Notes: generated by a model not told the origin, from the letters alone. A DNA stretch of 64,000 nucleotides from Acidimicrobiaceae bacterium (GCA_003155135.1 PMFN01000028.1:1-64000), one strand, 5' to 3'. Shown: positions 44,528-53,370, numbered from the stretch's first letter. Program-made: numbers and translations.

Positions 44528-46369
44528 TTACGAAACGCGAAATTCGTGCACGTCGGTGGTCTCTCGCGGCCACAGTGCCACCGCACCGGGCGCGATGCCG
44601 ATCGAGCAGCGCTCACCCGGGCTGGCAGCCGTCGTGGGCCAGGCACCTGGCTGGCGAGCCACCAGCTCGAAGCCAGGCGCCAACTCGACGAGCACCTCGG
44701 TCGCCGTGCCGAGCTCCATCACGTCCACGATCAGCCCCCCATGGCCTCCCGGGGCGTCGAGATCGATGCTCTCAGGCGCCACCTGCCACCACACGTCCGT
44801 GCCGACCAGGTCCGGGAAGGGTGCCACGTCGAAGCGCAGCCCGGCCACTTCGACGCTCCCGTCGGCATCGCGCACCGCAGCGAAGACGTTGCGCAGCCCC
44901 ACCAGGCGGGCCACCTCCGCCGATCTCGGTCGGCCGAAGACTGTTGCGCGGTCCCCCGCCTGGAGCACCCGGCCGGCGGCCAGCACCAGCACCTCGTCGG
45001 CCAGCAGCGCCGCCTCTTCTGGGTCGTGGGTCACGAGGACGCAGGCGATCCCGTACTCGGCGAGGAGGCGGTGCACCTCGCGTCGCAGCTCATGGCGCAG
45101 CGGTGTGTCGAGCGCGGAGAACGGCTCATCGAGCAACAAGAGCTCGGGATCGCTCGAAAGGGCGCGGGCGAGGGCCACGCGTTGACGCTGCCCGCCCGAG
45201 AGCTGGTGAGGACGGCGGTCGGCCAGCTCGACCAACCCGAGTCGCTCGAGCCAGAACGCTGCCCGACCGGGTGTCGAGCGCGGGCCCATCGCGAGTTGCT
45301 GCCAGACGGTGCGGTGCGGGAACAGGCTTGGCTCCTGGGGGACGTAACCAACGGAACGCTGCGCAGGCGCCGTCTCGAGCTCGCGCCCACCCACCGTCAC
45401 CCGGGCGGCAGGCTCCGGGCCGAGGCCCGCCAGGCACCGCAGCGCCGTCGTCTTGCCCGCCCCCGAGGCGCCGAGCAGGGCCGCGCCCCGACACGGCGTG
45501 GAGGTGGCCGCCGTCAGGTGGAACGAGCCGACTCGCCGTTCAAGGGCGAAGGTCAGCTCGGAGGTGCGACGTGGCGGTGGGGCCATCGCCGCGGGCACGT
45601 CGACGCGCACCCGACGCGTCGGGGGTCGGAACCGCAGCAGGGCGAGGAACACGGCCGCGACGGCAACGGCGAGGGCGGCGGGAGCGAGCGTGAATGTGAG
45701 ACCGCTGCCGGCGAACTGGGTGTAGGCGTACACCGGCAGCGTGAACGGATGGTAGGCGAGGATGACATTGGCCCCGAACTCACCGAAGGCCCGGAGCCAC
45801 GCCAGCAGCAGCCCCGCGGCGATCCCCGGACCCGCAATGGGCACACAGACCCGCAGGAATGTCGCGAACTCGCCCATGCCGAGCGTCGCCGCCACGTCGG
45901 TGTAGGCGCTCGAGACCGTGCCGAAGGCGCTGCGCGCCGCCACGATGAGAAACGGCGCGGCGACGAACGTCTGCGCCAGGACGATGCCGACCAAGCTGTC
46001 GGTGAGATGGCCACCGAAGAGACGGCCGAGCGGCGTGTACGGGCCGACGAGGGCCAAGAGGAGGACGCCACTGATGAGCGGCGGGAGGGCGAGCGGGAGC
46101 AGGACCGCCACGCCGACCGCGCCTGCGGTCCGGCTCGAGTTGTTGGCCAGGAGGTAGGCGAGGGGAATGCCCAGGACAGCGATGATCGCCGTGGCGATGC
46201 TGGCCGAGAGCACCGAGGTCCACAACGCGCCCCACAGCCCGGGTTGGCCGAATCCCTTGTTGGGCGTGTCGGCCAGGTGGACGAAGAGGCCGACCACGGG
46301 TACCACGAGGTACAGCACCAGGAGCGCCGCCAGCCACGGCAGCGGCGAGTGCAACCAGCGACCCCTCAA
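44528..46369 (-). CDS. modBC: Fused molybdate/tungstate ABC permease-ATPase (ModB-ModC)
   Basis: 613 residues. 1-250 is a ModB/CysT-type permease with about six helices and the EAA loop TDVAATLGMGEFATFLRVCV (about 157-180). 270-480 is an ABC ATPase: Walker A LLGASGAGKTT (300-307), Q-loop VPQEPS, signature LSGGQRQRVALARA (390-394), Walker B LLLLDEPFSALD, and the His switch LVTHDPEEA. The last 110 residues are a TOBE domain with VELAPGFELVARQP. Permease and ATPase are normally separate genes. The TTG at 46369 overlaps the modA stop by 4 bp. The homodimer would supply both halves of the importer. Confidence 0.88.
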   Translation of the reverse strand: MRGRWLHSPLPWLAALLVLYLVVPVVGLFVHLADTPNKGFGQPGLWGALWTSVLSASIATAIIAVLGIPLAYLLANNSSRTAGAVGVAVLLPLALPPLISGVLLLALVGPYTPLGRLFGGHLTDSLVGIVLAQTFVAAPFLIVAARSAFGTVSSAYTDVAATLGMGEFATFLRVCVPIAGPGIAAGLLLAWLRAFGEFGANVILAYHPFTLPVYAYTQFAGSGLTFTLAPAALAVAVAAVFLALLRFRPPTRRVRVDVPAAMAPPPRRTSELTFALERRVGSFHLTAATSTPCRGAALLGASGAGKTTALRCLAGLGPEPAARVTVGGRELETAPAQRSVGYVPQEPSLFPHRTVWQQLAMGPRSTPGRAAFWLERLGLVELADRRPHQLSGGQRQRVALARALSSDPELLLLDEPFSALDTPLRHELRREVHRLLAEYGIACVLVTHDPEEAALLADEVLVLAAGRVLQAGDRATVFGRPRSAEVARLVGLRNVFAAVRDADGSVEVAGLRFDVAPFPDLVGTDVWWQVAPESIDLDAPGGHGGLIVDVMELGTATEVLVELAPGFELVARQPGAWPTTAASPGERCSIGIAPGAVALWPRETTDVHEFRVS

Positions 46370-47274
46370 CCCGACGAGGCGAGGCGTGCCAGCGCCGAAG
46401 GGGCGCCCCTGCCGACCAGCTTCGGTGGCCGGATCGCCACGAAGCCCGACGTCTGGAGGCCCGCCCGCCCCTTCGGCCCGAGGAGGTAGCGCACGAAGGC
46501 CCTGGCGTTGGCTGCGTTCGGTGCCCCCCGCAGCACCGTGACCGTGTAGGTGGCCGAGAGTTTGAGCGAACCGAGGGGGACCGTCGGGATGCCAGCGGCC
46601 TTGGCCTCGGCGGCGTAGAAGAAGCCGGCGTCGAGCTGGCCGGACTGCAGGCGCCCCACCAACGTCTCTTCGGGGAACACCGTGGCGGTGGAGGAGAGCA
46701 CGCTCGTGAGCGAGGGGTCCTTCTCGTTCTTGGCCGTGGCGTTGACCGCCTGGACGGCCAGGACGCCCTTCGGGTCGAGGGCCGGATCGGTGCGGCCGAG
46801 AAGGAAGCCTGGCTTGGTGACCACCTTGTACCAGGGCTGCGTCTTGAGGTCGGCGGCGAAGGTGCTCTTCGGGTTGTAGCCGAGCACGAGCGGGGAAGTG
46901 GCGAACTTCACGTACCAGCTCACCCAACTCCCGTTCGTGGGGCCGGCCAGCGTCAGGTTGACCGCTGGGCTGGCGCTCACGAACACATCGCCCTGCTGGA
47001 CGCCCCCTTTGATGTCGGTCGCGAGGGCGCTCGAACCCCCGGCGAAGCCGTTCACCGTGATACCGGTCGACGTGGTGAAGCCCGGGCCGATGACGTTGGT
47101 CATGACATCGGTGAGCGAGCCGGCGTAGAGGACCGCGACCGACCCCGCGCCGGTCGTGGCCGCATCGGCGAGGTCCGTCGTCACCAGTGTGACCGCACCG
47201 GCGAGAACGGCACCGGCGGCGAGGGCGGCGACCAGCCGACTCCCGGCAGTGTGGCGCATGCCCAACGCTCGCAT
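46366..47274 (-). CDS. modA: Molybdate/tungstate-binding protein (ModA/WtpA-like)
   Basis: 302 residues. A signal peptide (about 10-38, ending DLADAATT) is followed by VAVLYAGSLTDVMTNVIGP. GFAGGSSALATDIKGG and QGDVFVSASPAVNLTL form the oxyanion-binding loops, and FLLGRTDPALDPKG matches the WtpA type, which binds tungstate as well as molybdate. The ATG at 47274 begins one base after the regulator's stop, and a second ATG is at 47259. Its stop overlaps modBC. It delivers the oxyanion to the fused permease-ATPase. Confidence 0.85.
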   Translation of the reverse strand: MRALGMRHTAGSRLVAALAAGAVLAGAVTLVTTDLADAATTGAGSVAVLYAGSLTDVMTNVIGPGFTTSTGITVNGFAGGSSALATDIKGGVQQGDVFVSASPAVNLTLAGPTNGSWVSWYVKFATSPLVLGYNPKSTFAADLKTQPWYKVVTKPGFLLGRTDPALDPKGVLAVQAVNATAKNEKDPSLTSVLSSTATVFPEETLVGRLQSGQLDAGFFYAAEAKAAGIPTVPLGSLKLSATYTVTVLRGAPNAANARAFVRYLLGPKGRAGLQTSGFVAIRPPKLVGRGAPSALARLASSG

Positions 47275-47275
47275 C

Positions 47276-47665
47276 TCAGTGCGGCGCCAGTTCGACGACG
47301 ACGTTCGTCGCCTTGATCGACGCCACGGCCCGCACGCCGGGCTCGAGATTGAGCTCATCGGCCGCTTCCCTGCTCATCAGCGACACCAGGCGGTGGGGTC
47401 CCGCCACGATGTCGACCTTGGCCATGACGGTGTCTCTCGTGACGGCGGTCACGATGCCGACGAAGCGGTTCCGGGCCGAGGTCGACTCGGTCCCGGGCTC
47501 CTCGGCGAAGGTGCGGGCGAACGCGGCGAGGATGGGCCCTTCGATGACTCGCTTGCCCTCCGGGGATGCCACCGCCACGAGCCGGCCCTGGTCCACCCAG
47601 CGGCGCACCGTGTCGGCGCTGACACCGAGCAGGGCGGCAGCCTGGCTGATCCGGTAGGTCTCCAC
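47276..47665 (-). CDS. HTH-TOBE molybdate-responsive regulator
   Basis: 129 residues. VETYRISQAAALLGVSADTV and RRWVDQGRLVAV form a MerR/excisionase-type helix-turn-helix (about 4-50). Residues 64-126 are a TOBE/Mop domain (RNRFVGIVTAVTRDTVMAKV, GPHRLVSLMSREAADEL, GVRAVASIKATNVVVE), which binds molybdate or tungstate. It is a likely sensor for the operon it heads. GTG at 47665 is chosen since homologues begin near the TYR; the frame is open to a TTG at 47716. Upstream lie two copies of TTGCGGCA. Confidence 0.82.
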   Translation of the reverse strand: METYRISQAAALLGVSADTVRRWVDQGRLVAVASPEGKRVIEGPILAAFARTFAEEPGTESTSARNRFVGIVTAVTRDTVMAKVDIVAGPHRLVSLMSREAADELNLEPGVRAVASIKATNVVVELAPH

Positions 47666-47687
47666 GAGGCGGACACTACCGGGCGCA

Positions 47688-47716
47688 TGCCGCAAGAGTC
47701 CCGAATTCTGCCGCAA
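47688..47716. promoter_or_regulatory. TTGCGGCA direct repeat, candidate operator
   Basis: On the minus strand, TTGCGGCA occurs at 47716-47709 and 47695-47688, 21 bp apart start to start, with 13 bp between. This is two helical turns, so both copies face the same side of the DNA. It lies upstream of the mod operon and close to the divergent mogA, so it could be the binding site of the operon's own HTH-TOBE protein. Confidence 0.4.
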
Positions 47717-47781
47717 ATACCACGGAAATTGCTTACAAAGTGCGTACCTGCAGCGTCAAGCGCGCTCAGTAAGCTGCCACC

Positions 47782-48252
47782 GTGCAACTTGCGGCCAAGG
47801 TGGTGACCGTGTCCGACGCGGTCGCAGCGGGCACCCGGGAGGACCGCTCCGGACCCGCGGTGGCCGCCGTACTCACCGAAGCGGGATTCTCTGTGACCGA
47901 GCACGTCACCGTCCCCGATGGCCTCGAGCCACTCAGCTCGACCCTCGTGCGCCTGGCGGAGGGGTTCTGCGGGGTGATCGCCACCACCGGCGGTACCGGG
48001 CTCGCCGAGCGCGACCTCACCCCCGAGGCGACGAGCAACGTCGTCGAACGCGAGGCGCCCGGGCTGGCGGAAGCGATGCGTGCGGCCGGACCCCTCGGGC
48101 GCCTCACCCGCGGCAAGGCGGGCACGCTCGGCGCCGCACTCATCCTCAATCTTCCGGGTTCGCCGGCGGGCGCAGCGGAGCACCTCGCTGCGGTGATCGA
48201 TGTGCTGCCCCACGCCGTGGCCCTGCTTGCCGGCGAGACCACGCACCACTGA
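47782..48252 (+). CDS. mog: Molybdopterin adenylyltransferase/MoaB-like protein
   Basis: 156 residues of the MogA/MoaB fold. VVTVSDAVAAGTREDRSGPA is the start, GVIATTGGTGLAERDLTPEA is the conserved TTGGTG loop, and LGAALILNLPGSPAGAAEHL closes the active site. It adenylates molybdopterin before metal insertion by MoeA. The GTG lies in a 116-bp region shared with the divergent regulator. It is the only rightward gene of the locus and converges on moaD. Confidence 0.9.
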   Translation: MQLAAKVVTVSDAVAAGTREDRSGPAVAAVLTEAGFSVTEHVTVPDGLEPLSSTLVRLAEGFCGVIATTGGTGLAERDLTPEATSNVVEREAPGLAEAMRAAGPLGRLTRGKAGTLGAALILNLPGSPAGAAEHLAAVIDVLPHAVALLAGETTHH

Positions 48253-48273
48253 GCCACCGCGAGGACCTGGCGG

Positions 48274-48510
48274 TCAGCCCCCCGAGACGGGCGGGATGAC
48301 CGCCACCTCGTCATGGCCGGCGACGGGCCACTCCCGTTCCGCCGGCTCGCCGTTCACCCAGATGCGGCACTGGCCGAGCAGCTCCGCGAAGTCTGCGCCG
48401 AAGCGGTCGCACGCCCAGGCCAGGACGTCGCCCACCGTCTCGCCCGGTGCGCTCGCTTCGCCGATTCCGGCGGCGCTGCGGGCGGGCCCGAACAGCCGCA
48501 GCCTCGCCAT
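48274..48510 (-). CDS. moaD: Molybdopterin synthase small subunit
   Basis: 78 residues with the ubiquitin-like fold. RLRLFGPARSAAGIGEASAP is the first hairpin, and VNGEPAEREWPVAGHDEVAVIPPVSGG ends in the Gly-Gly that is thiocarboxylated. The ATG overlaps the moaA stop (TGATG). It is last in the leftward operon moaE-moeA-moaA-moaD. No moeB-type activating enzyme is present in the window, so it must lie elsewhere. Confidence 0.93.
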   Translation of the reverse strand: MARLRLFGPARSAAGIGEASAPGETVGDVLAWACDRFGADFAELLGQCRIWVNGEPAEREWPVAGHDEVAVIPPVSGG

Positions 48511-49565
48511 CAGCCGCCGATCATCGACATCGAGCGGCTCGGGCGTAAGAACCCGGGATCGTTGATGCCGTGGCCCGGAAGCTTGCGCCACACCGAGCGC
48601 CGGAACAGCAATTCCACGTCCCGGTCCGAGCCACCGCTGCGCAGGATGTCTCGCAGCGACGCCTCATCGTCGGAGAAGAGGCAGTTGCGCACCGCGCCGT
48701 CGGACGTGATGCGCATGCGGTCACAGGTGCCGCAGAACGGGCGCGTGACGCTCGCGATGACCCCGATCTCCCCCGAACCGTCGATGTAGCGGTAGCGGGT
48801 GGCCGGCGCCGGATCTCCCGGCGCCTCCACTGGCTCGATGGGCCAGCGCGCATGGATGCGCGCGAGCACGTCGGCGGCGGGCACAACGGAGCTGCGGTCC
48901 CATGCGCCCTCGGCGTCGAGGGGCATGAACTCGATGAAGCGCACCGTGCGGCCGGTGCGCCGCCCGAACTCGGCGAAGGACTCGACCTCGTCGTCGTTGA
49001 CGCCGCCAACGGGCACCATGTTGACCTTGAGCGGACCGAGGCCGGCCGCTTCGGCTGCGTCCATCGCCTCGAGCACCACGGGGAGGCTCCCCCGGCGACG
49101 GATGAGGGGGAAGCGCTCGGGATCGAGCGAGTCGCAGCTCACGTTCACCCGCATGAGCCCGGCGTCGGCCAACGGCCGGGCGAGGGCCGCCAAGCGCGTC
49201 CCGTTCGTGGTCATGGCCAGGTCATCGAAGCCCAGCGCCGCCAGACGCCCGACAATGTCGACGACGTCGCGTCGCAACAACGGCTCGCCCCCGGTCAGGC
49301 GCAGGGCCACGATGCCGAGCCCCTTGGCGACGCGCGCCAGCCGGACGATCTCGTCGGCGGTCAACTGGTTGGCACGCGGTTCGAATCGCATTCCCGTGGC
49401 CGGCATGCAGTAGACGCAGCGCAGGTTGCACCGGTCGGTGAGCGACAGCCGGAGGTCGCGGTGTACCCGGCCATGGACGTCGAGCAGCGGGCCCGAATCG
49501 GACATGTCGGGCACGCTGCGTCGGCGGGTCGCGCCAACCTCGACGAAGGACACCGCCGCGTTCAC
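48510..49565 (-). CDS. moaA: GTP 3',8-cyclase
   Basis: A radical-SAM enzyme starting molybdenum cofactor synthesis from GTP. 351 residues. The N-terminal cluster is CNLRCVYC (Cys46, 50, 53), followed by ALRLTGGEPLLRRDVVDIV and the TTNGTRLA strand. The C-terminal 4Fe-4S cluster is CGTCDRMRITSDGAVRNCLF, and the tail ends SMIGG, the Gly-Gly needed for activity. The GTG overlaps the moeA stop by 4 bp. A second ATG at residue 21 is also reasonable. Confidence 0.95.
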   Translation of the reverse strand: MNAAVSFVEVGATRRRSVPDMSDSGPLLDVHGRVHRDLRLSLTDRCNLRCVYCMPATGMRFEPRANQLTADEIVRLARVAKGLGIVALRLTGGEPLLRRDVVDIVGRLAALGFDDLAMTTNGTRLAALARPLADAGLMRVNVSCDSLDPERFPLIRRRGSLPVVLEAMDAAEAAGLGPLKVNMVPVGGVNDDEVESFAEFGRRTGRTVRFIEFMPLDAEGAWDRSSVVPAADVLARIHARWPIEPVEAPGDPAPATRYRYIDGSGEIGVIASVTRPFCGTCDRMRITSDGAVRNCLFSDDEASLRDILRSGGSDRDVELLFRRSVWRKLPGHGINDPGFLRPSRSMSMIGG

Positions 49566-50824
49566 CGGCGCGCCACCGCTGCCGTGCGCCTCGAGGCGGC
49601 CGCAAGGGCGTCGGCCTCGAGGAGGAGGATGTCCACCTGCTCGCCCGCGCCGATGCCGGTGCCGTCGGGCACCTCGGCGAGTGCGTTCGCCGCCGCCATC
49701 GCTGAGAGCACGTGCGACGCCTGCACCCCGCTCGAGCGCACGTGGATGCGGCCGTCGGCACCAGCCTCGGCGATGACGCGCAAGAAGTGGGTCTTGCCGT
49801 CGCGTACCCGCTCGAGCGGCTCATCGGCGACAGCCGACAGCTGCGGCGCTCCGAAGGCGGGGCGCCCGGCCAACTGGTTGAGGGCGGGCCGGACGAGCAA
49901 CTCGAAGCTGACCATGGCCGAGACCGGGTTGCCGGGCACCCCGAAGATCGGAGTGGCGCTCGCCGTCGCCACGCCGAATGCGAACGGCTTGGCCGGCTTG
50001 ATGGCGATCTGCATCCAGTGCATGGTGCCCTCGCAGAGGCGCCCGAGCACGACTTTCACGAGATCGGCGTCACCCACGCTGACCCCACCCGACACCACGA
50101 CGGCGTCGCAGCGCTCGCTCCCGAGCGTCACCGCCTCGGTGATGGCCTCTTCGTCGTCGGGCGCCACGCCGAGGTCGACGGCCTCGCAGCCGGCGCGCTC
50201 GACGAGCGCGAGCAGCGACGGCCTGTTGGCGTCGCGGATCTGTCCCGGTGCGAGCGGCGAGCCCGCCGCCACGAGCTCGTCGCCGGTCGAGAGCACCCCT
50301 ACCCGCGGTCGGCGGATGACCTCGACCCGCTCGACGCCGATGGCGGCGAGCACCCCGAGATGTGCAGGTCCGAGGTGGGTGCCGGCGTCCACGACAACCT
50401 GGCCGGCGACGAGGTCGTCGCCCGGGTGCCGGACGAACTCCCCCCGTCGGACCACCGACTCGATGGTGACCTCGCCTGCACCCGGTCCTGGCATCGTGCG
50501 CTCGATCATGCAGACGGCGTCAGCACCCGAGGGCAGCGGCGCCCCGGTCATGATCCGGACTGCTTCGCCGCCGCCCAGCGACGCCGGCGCCATGCCCGCA
50601 AGTGTGGTGGCCACGACGTTGAGCACGACCGGTGCCTCGAGCGTGTCGGCGGCCACCAGGGCGAAGCCGTCCATCGAGGAGTTGGCGAAGGCAGGCACCG
50701 GCGCATCGGCCACGACGGGCGAGGCGGTGACGCAACCGAGTGCCGAGGCGAGGGGGCACGGGACCACGTCGAGCGGAGAGCAGGCGTCGAGGACAATGCG
50801 ACGGGCGTCGGCGAGGCCGATCAC
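49562..50824 (-). CDS. moeA: Molybdopterin molybdenumtransferase
   Basis: Inserts molybdate into adenylated molybdopterin. 420 residues. VPAFANSSMDGFALVAADT opens domain I, EAVRIMTGAPLPSGADAVCM the middle, and RVGVLSTGDELVAAGSPLAPGQIRDAN the MogA-like domain with the conserved D-x-N. DAVVVSGGVSVGDADLVK and FGVPGNPVSAMVSFELLVRP are signatures. The GTG at 50824 overlaps the moaE stop by 4 bp. Confidence 0.95.
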   Translation of the reverse strand: MIGLADARRIVLDACSPLDVVPCPLASALGCVTASPVVADAPVPAFANSSMDGFALVAADTLEAPVVLNVVATTLAGMAPASLGGGEAVRIMTGAPLPSGADAVCMIERTMPGPGAGEVTIESVVRRGEFVRHPGDDLVAGQVVVDAGTHLGPAHLGVLAAIGVERVEVIRRPRVGVLSTGDELVAAGSPLAPGQIRDANRPSLLALVERAGCEAVDLGVAPDDEEAITEAVTLGSERCDAVVVSGGVSVGDADLVKVVLGRLCEGTMHWMQIAIKPAKPFAFGVATASATPIFGVPGNPVSAMVSFELLVRPALNQLAGRPAFGAPQLSAVADEPLERVRDGKTHFLRVIAEAGADGRIHVRSSGVQASHVLSAMAAANALAEVPDGTGIGAGEQVDILLLEADALAAASRRTAAVARR

Positions 50825-51327
50825 GACGGACGCAGGCTCTGGTCGCCACGTTGCACCGCACCGTGGCCGACGTGGGCGGCGCCGTCCACCTCGCACGGCA
50901 GCCCCCAGGAGCTGCCGTCGGCCCAGGTCTCGAACTTCCAGATCGGAACCGTCGCCTTCACCTCGTCGATGCAAAAGCGAGCGGCGCTGAAGGCCTCCTC
51001 ACGATGGGCCGTGACCACGGCGACCATGACCGCTGTCTCCCCGACCCTGAGCACCCCGACGCGGTGCACGAGGGCCAGTCGCCGAATACTCGGCCAGCGT
51101 CGGCGGGCCTCGGCTGCCACTCTCGCCATGCGCCCTTCGCAGTACTCGCCATATGCCTCGTACTCGAGGCTCACGACGCCGTCGCGGCCCTCGGCGTGGT
51201 CGCGCACCGTGCCGAAGAACGTCACGGTCGCTCCGCAGTCGGGCTGAGCCGTCCACGCAAGCACCTCACCGACGGCGATCGGCACCTCGGTGAGGGAAAT
51301 CCAGTCGTTCGTCTCGCCCGGTTCCAT
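50821..51327 (-). CDS. moaE: Molybdopterin synthase large subunit
   Basis: 168 residues. GATVTFFGTVRDHAEGRDGV has the active-site Arg, LEYEAYGEYCEGRMARVA the helix, VHRVGVLRVGETAVMVAVVTAHR the core strand, and FCIDEVKATVPIWKFETW holds the catalytic Lys. Converts cPMP to molybdopterin with MoaD. It is first in the operon. The C-terminal tail of about 25 residues is longer than usual. Confidence 0.94.
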   Translation of the reverse strand: MEPGETNDWISLTEVPIAVGEVLAWTAQPDCGATVTFFGTVRDHAEGRDGVVSLEYEAYGEYCEGRMARVAAEARRRWPSIRRLALVHRVGVLRVGETAVMVAVVTAHREEAFSAARFCIDEVKATVPIWKFETWADGSSWGLPCEVDGAAHVGHGAVQRGDQSLRPS

Positions 51328-51505
51328 GCCCTTCTGAGTGTAGGAGGAACGCCATCGCCACCTCTTGCGGGCGAGACGTGCTCACGAGGCCGGTTAAGCG
51401 AAATGTAAGGAGCGCCCCGATGCCACGAGCCCGCAGCTGCGTAGCCTTGGAACCATGGCCATCGGCACCATCGAGAAGCAGGCACCACGCCGGTACGCTG
51501 GCCCG

Positions 51506-52192
51506 ATGGCATCGGTGCTCGTGGTCGACGACGACGAGGTGGTGCGAGACGTCGTCGTGCGCTACCTCGACCGGGAGGGCTTCGAGTCGCGCCAGGCAGC
51601 TGACGGCGAGGCGGCGCGCAGAGCGATCAGTGAGCAGGTCCCCGACCTCGTCATCTTGGACGTCATGTTGCCCGAGATGAACGGCCTCGATGTCTGCCGG
51701 TGGGTCCGCTCAGTCAGCCAGGTGCCGATCATCCTGCTCACCGCGCGCGGCGAGGAGTCCGACCGAATCATCGGCCTCGAGCTCGGGGCCGATGACTACG
51801 TGGTCAAGCCCTTCTCGCCGCGCGAGCTCACCGAGCGGGTCAAGGCCGTGCTGCGCCGCACGACGGCGCCCCCCCACCACGGCTCGTCGCGCCTCGAGGT
51901 CGGCGGCCTCGTCATCGACGCCGAGACGCGTGAGGTGACGAGGGAGGGCCGCGAGCTCGCCCTCACCGCCACCGAGTTCGACCTGCTGTGGTGCCTGGCG
52001 AGCCACCCGCGGGTGGTGTTCTCGAGAGAGCAGCTGCTCGCCACCGTCTGGGGCTATGAGGCGGCCCTCGATGCCGGCACCAGCACCGTCACCGTGCACG
52101 TCCGCCGGGTCAGGGAGAAGATCGAAGAGGACGCCTCTCATCCCAAGTGCATCACGACCGTCTGGGGCGTCGGCTACCGGTTCGAGCCGTGA
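51506..52192 (+). CDS. OmpR/PhoB-family response regulator
   Basis: 228 residues. The receiver has acidic pocket VVDDDE, phospho-acceptor Asp52 in LVILDVMLPEMNG, Thr79 in LLTARG and Lys101 in VVKPFSP. The winged-helix output domain follows (about 130-228), with ALTATEFDLLWCLASHPRVV and TVTVHVRRVREKIEEDA. The ATG at 51506 matches the normal family start; an ATG at 51455 would add 17 residues. The stop overlaps the sensor kinase start. The target genes are not evident. Confidence 0.9.
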   Translation: MASVLVVDDDEVVRDVVVRYLDREGFESRQAADGEAARRAISEQVPDLVILDVMLPEMNGLDVCRWVRSVSQVPIILLTARGEESDRIIGLELGADDYVVKPFSPRELTERVKAVLRRTTAPPHHGSSRLEVGGLVIDAETREVTREGRELALTATEFDLLWCLASHPRVVFSREQLLATVWGYEAALDAGTSTVTVHVRRVREKIEEDASHPKCITTVWGVGYRFEP

Positions 52193-53370
52193 TCACCAAC
52201 GCGCTGGTTGTCGGGGGTCTCACCCTTCTTGTCGGCGTGCTGGCCGCGCTCGGACTGCGGGCCTTGCCGTCGGTGCGCCTCCAGCTGGCGGGACTGGCCC
52301 TTGTGGCAGTGACCCTGCCCCTCGCCGCCGTCCTGCTCTCGGGGTCGGTCATGCTCCACATGGGCGCTGAGGCGGAGCTGGCGGCCATCGCCCTGGCGGC
52401 AGGTGTGGCGGGGGTGGTCGGCGCCCTCGTGGTGGCTCGCAGCATCACCACCCACCTGGAACGCGTGCGGGCGGCGTCGGTTCGCCTGGCCGGCGGCGAA
52501 CTCGGCGAGCGCGCCCCCGAGGGTGGCCCGTCGGAGATCGCCGAGCTCGCCAGCTCGTTCAACTCGATGGCCGAGCATCTCGAAGAGGTCTTCGATTCGC
52601 GCCGCCAGCTGGTCGCCTGGGCCAGCCACGACCTCCGGGCCCCGATCACCTCGCTCCGGGCGATGCTCGAGGCCATCGAGGACGGCGTCGTCGAGCCCAC
52701 GCACTACCTCGGCGCGCTGCAGAGCCAAGTCCGCCTGCTCGCCGCCATGGTCGACGACCTCTTCGAGCTGGCTTGCATCGACGCCGGCGCCACCGCGCTC
52801 GAGGTCGAAGACGTCGACATGGTGGCCCTGCTCACCTCGTGCATGCACCGCTTCGAGCTCGAGGCCGACGCCAAGGGGGTGCGCATCATCCCGGTGCTGC
52901 GCGACCGCCTCGCCACGGCGCGTTGTGCCCCCGACAAGGTGGAGCGCGTCCTCGCCAACCTGGTGACCAACTCGCTCCGCTACACCCCGGTCGGGGGCAC
53001 CATCACCCTCTCCCTCACCCGGGCGGCGGGCAGTGTCTTCGTCTCGGTGGAGGACACCGGGGCGGGCATCGCCCCCGAGAGCATCGAGCGGGTGTTCGAG
53101 CCGTTCTTCCGCGCCGACGTCGCCCGGACCCCCGAGAGCGGGAGCGCGGGCCTCGGCCTCGCCATCGCCCGCGGGCTCATCGACGCCCAGGGCGGGCGCA
53201 TCTGGGCCGAAAACCCCTCTTCGGGCGGGACACGGATCTGCTTCGTGCTGCCGGCCCCCGACGACGAAGCGCCGCTCAGCCGCTCGGCAGGGCCGACGCG
53301 GCGGCACGCGGGCATCGAGGGCCCGGGCGCCACGGCGTCGGCTGAACGGTCGGTGAACCCGGTCGACTGA
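52189..53370 (+). CDS. Sensor histidine kinase without periplasmic domain
   Basis: 393 residues. Hydrophobic stretches at about 2-22, 31-51 and 62-83 are joined by very short loops, so there is no extracellular sensor domain and stimuli are probably sensed in the membrane. A HAMP region (84-135) leads to the H-box WASHDLRAPI (His147), N-box VLANLVTNSLRYTP, G1 DTGAGIAPE and G2 GLGLAIARGLI. The tail of 45 residues is disordered. The GTG overlaps the regulator stop. Confidence 0.9.
   Translation: MITNALVVGGLTLLVGVLAALGLRALPSVRLQLAGLALVAVTLPLAAVLLSGSVMLHMGAEAELAAIALAAGVAGVVGALVVARSITTHLERVRAASVRLAGGELGERAPEGGPSEIAELASSFNSMAEHLEEVFDSRRQLVAWASHDLRAPITSLRAMLEAIEDGVVEPTHYLGALQSQVRLLAAMVDDLFELACIDAGATALEVEDVDMVALLTSCMHRFELEADAKGVRIIPVLRDRLATARCAPDKVERVLANLVTNSLRYTPVGGTITLSLTRAAGSVFVSVEDTGAGIAPESIERVFEPFFRADVARTPESGSAGLGLAIARGLIDAQGGRIWAENPSSGGTRICFVLPAPDDEAPLSRSAGPTRRHAGIEGPGATASAERSVNPVD

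Noticed and set aside
43550-46489. A 979-codon open frame on the + strand
   Set aside because: It lies antisense to the molybdoenzyme, modBC and modA genes, whose motifs are clear. Its translation is Arg/Glu/His/Gly-rich with no family signature, as expected for the reverse of GC-rich genes.
51328-51505. A molybdenum-cofactor riboswitch upstream of moaE
   Set aside because: The leader is too short on the moaE side and I could not find the conserved paired elements of that RNA class.
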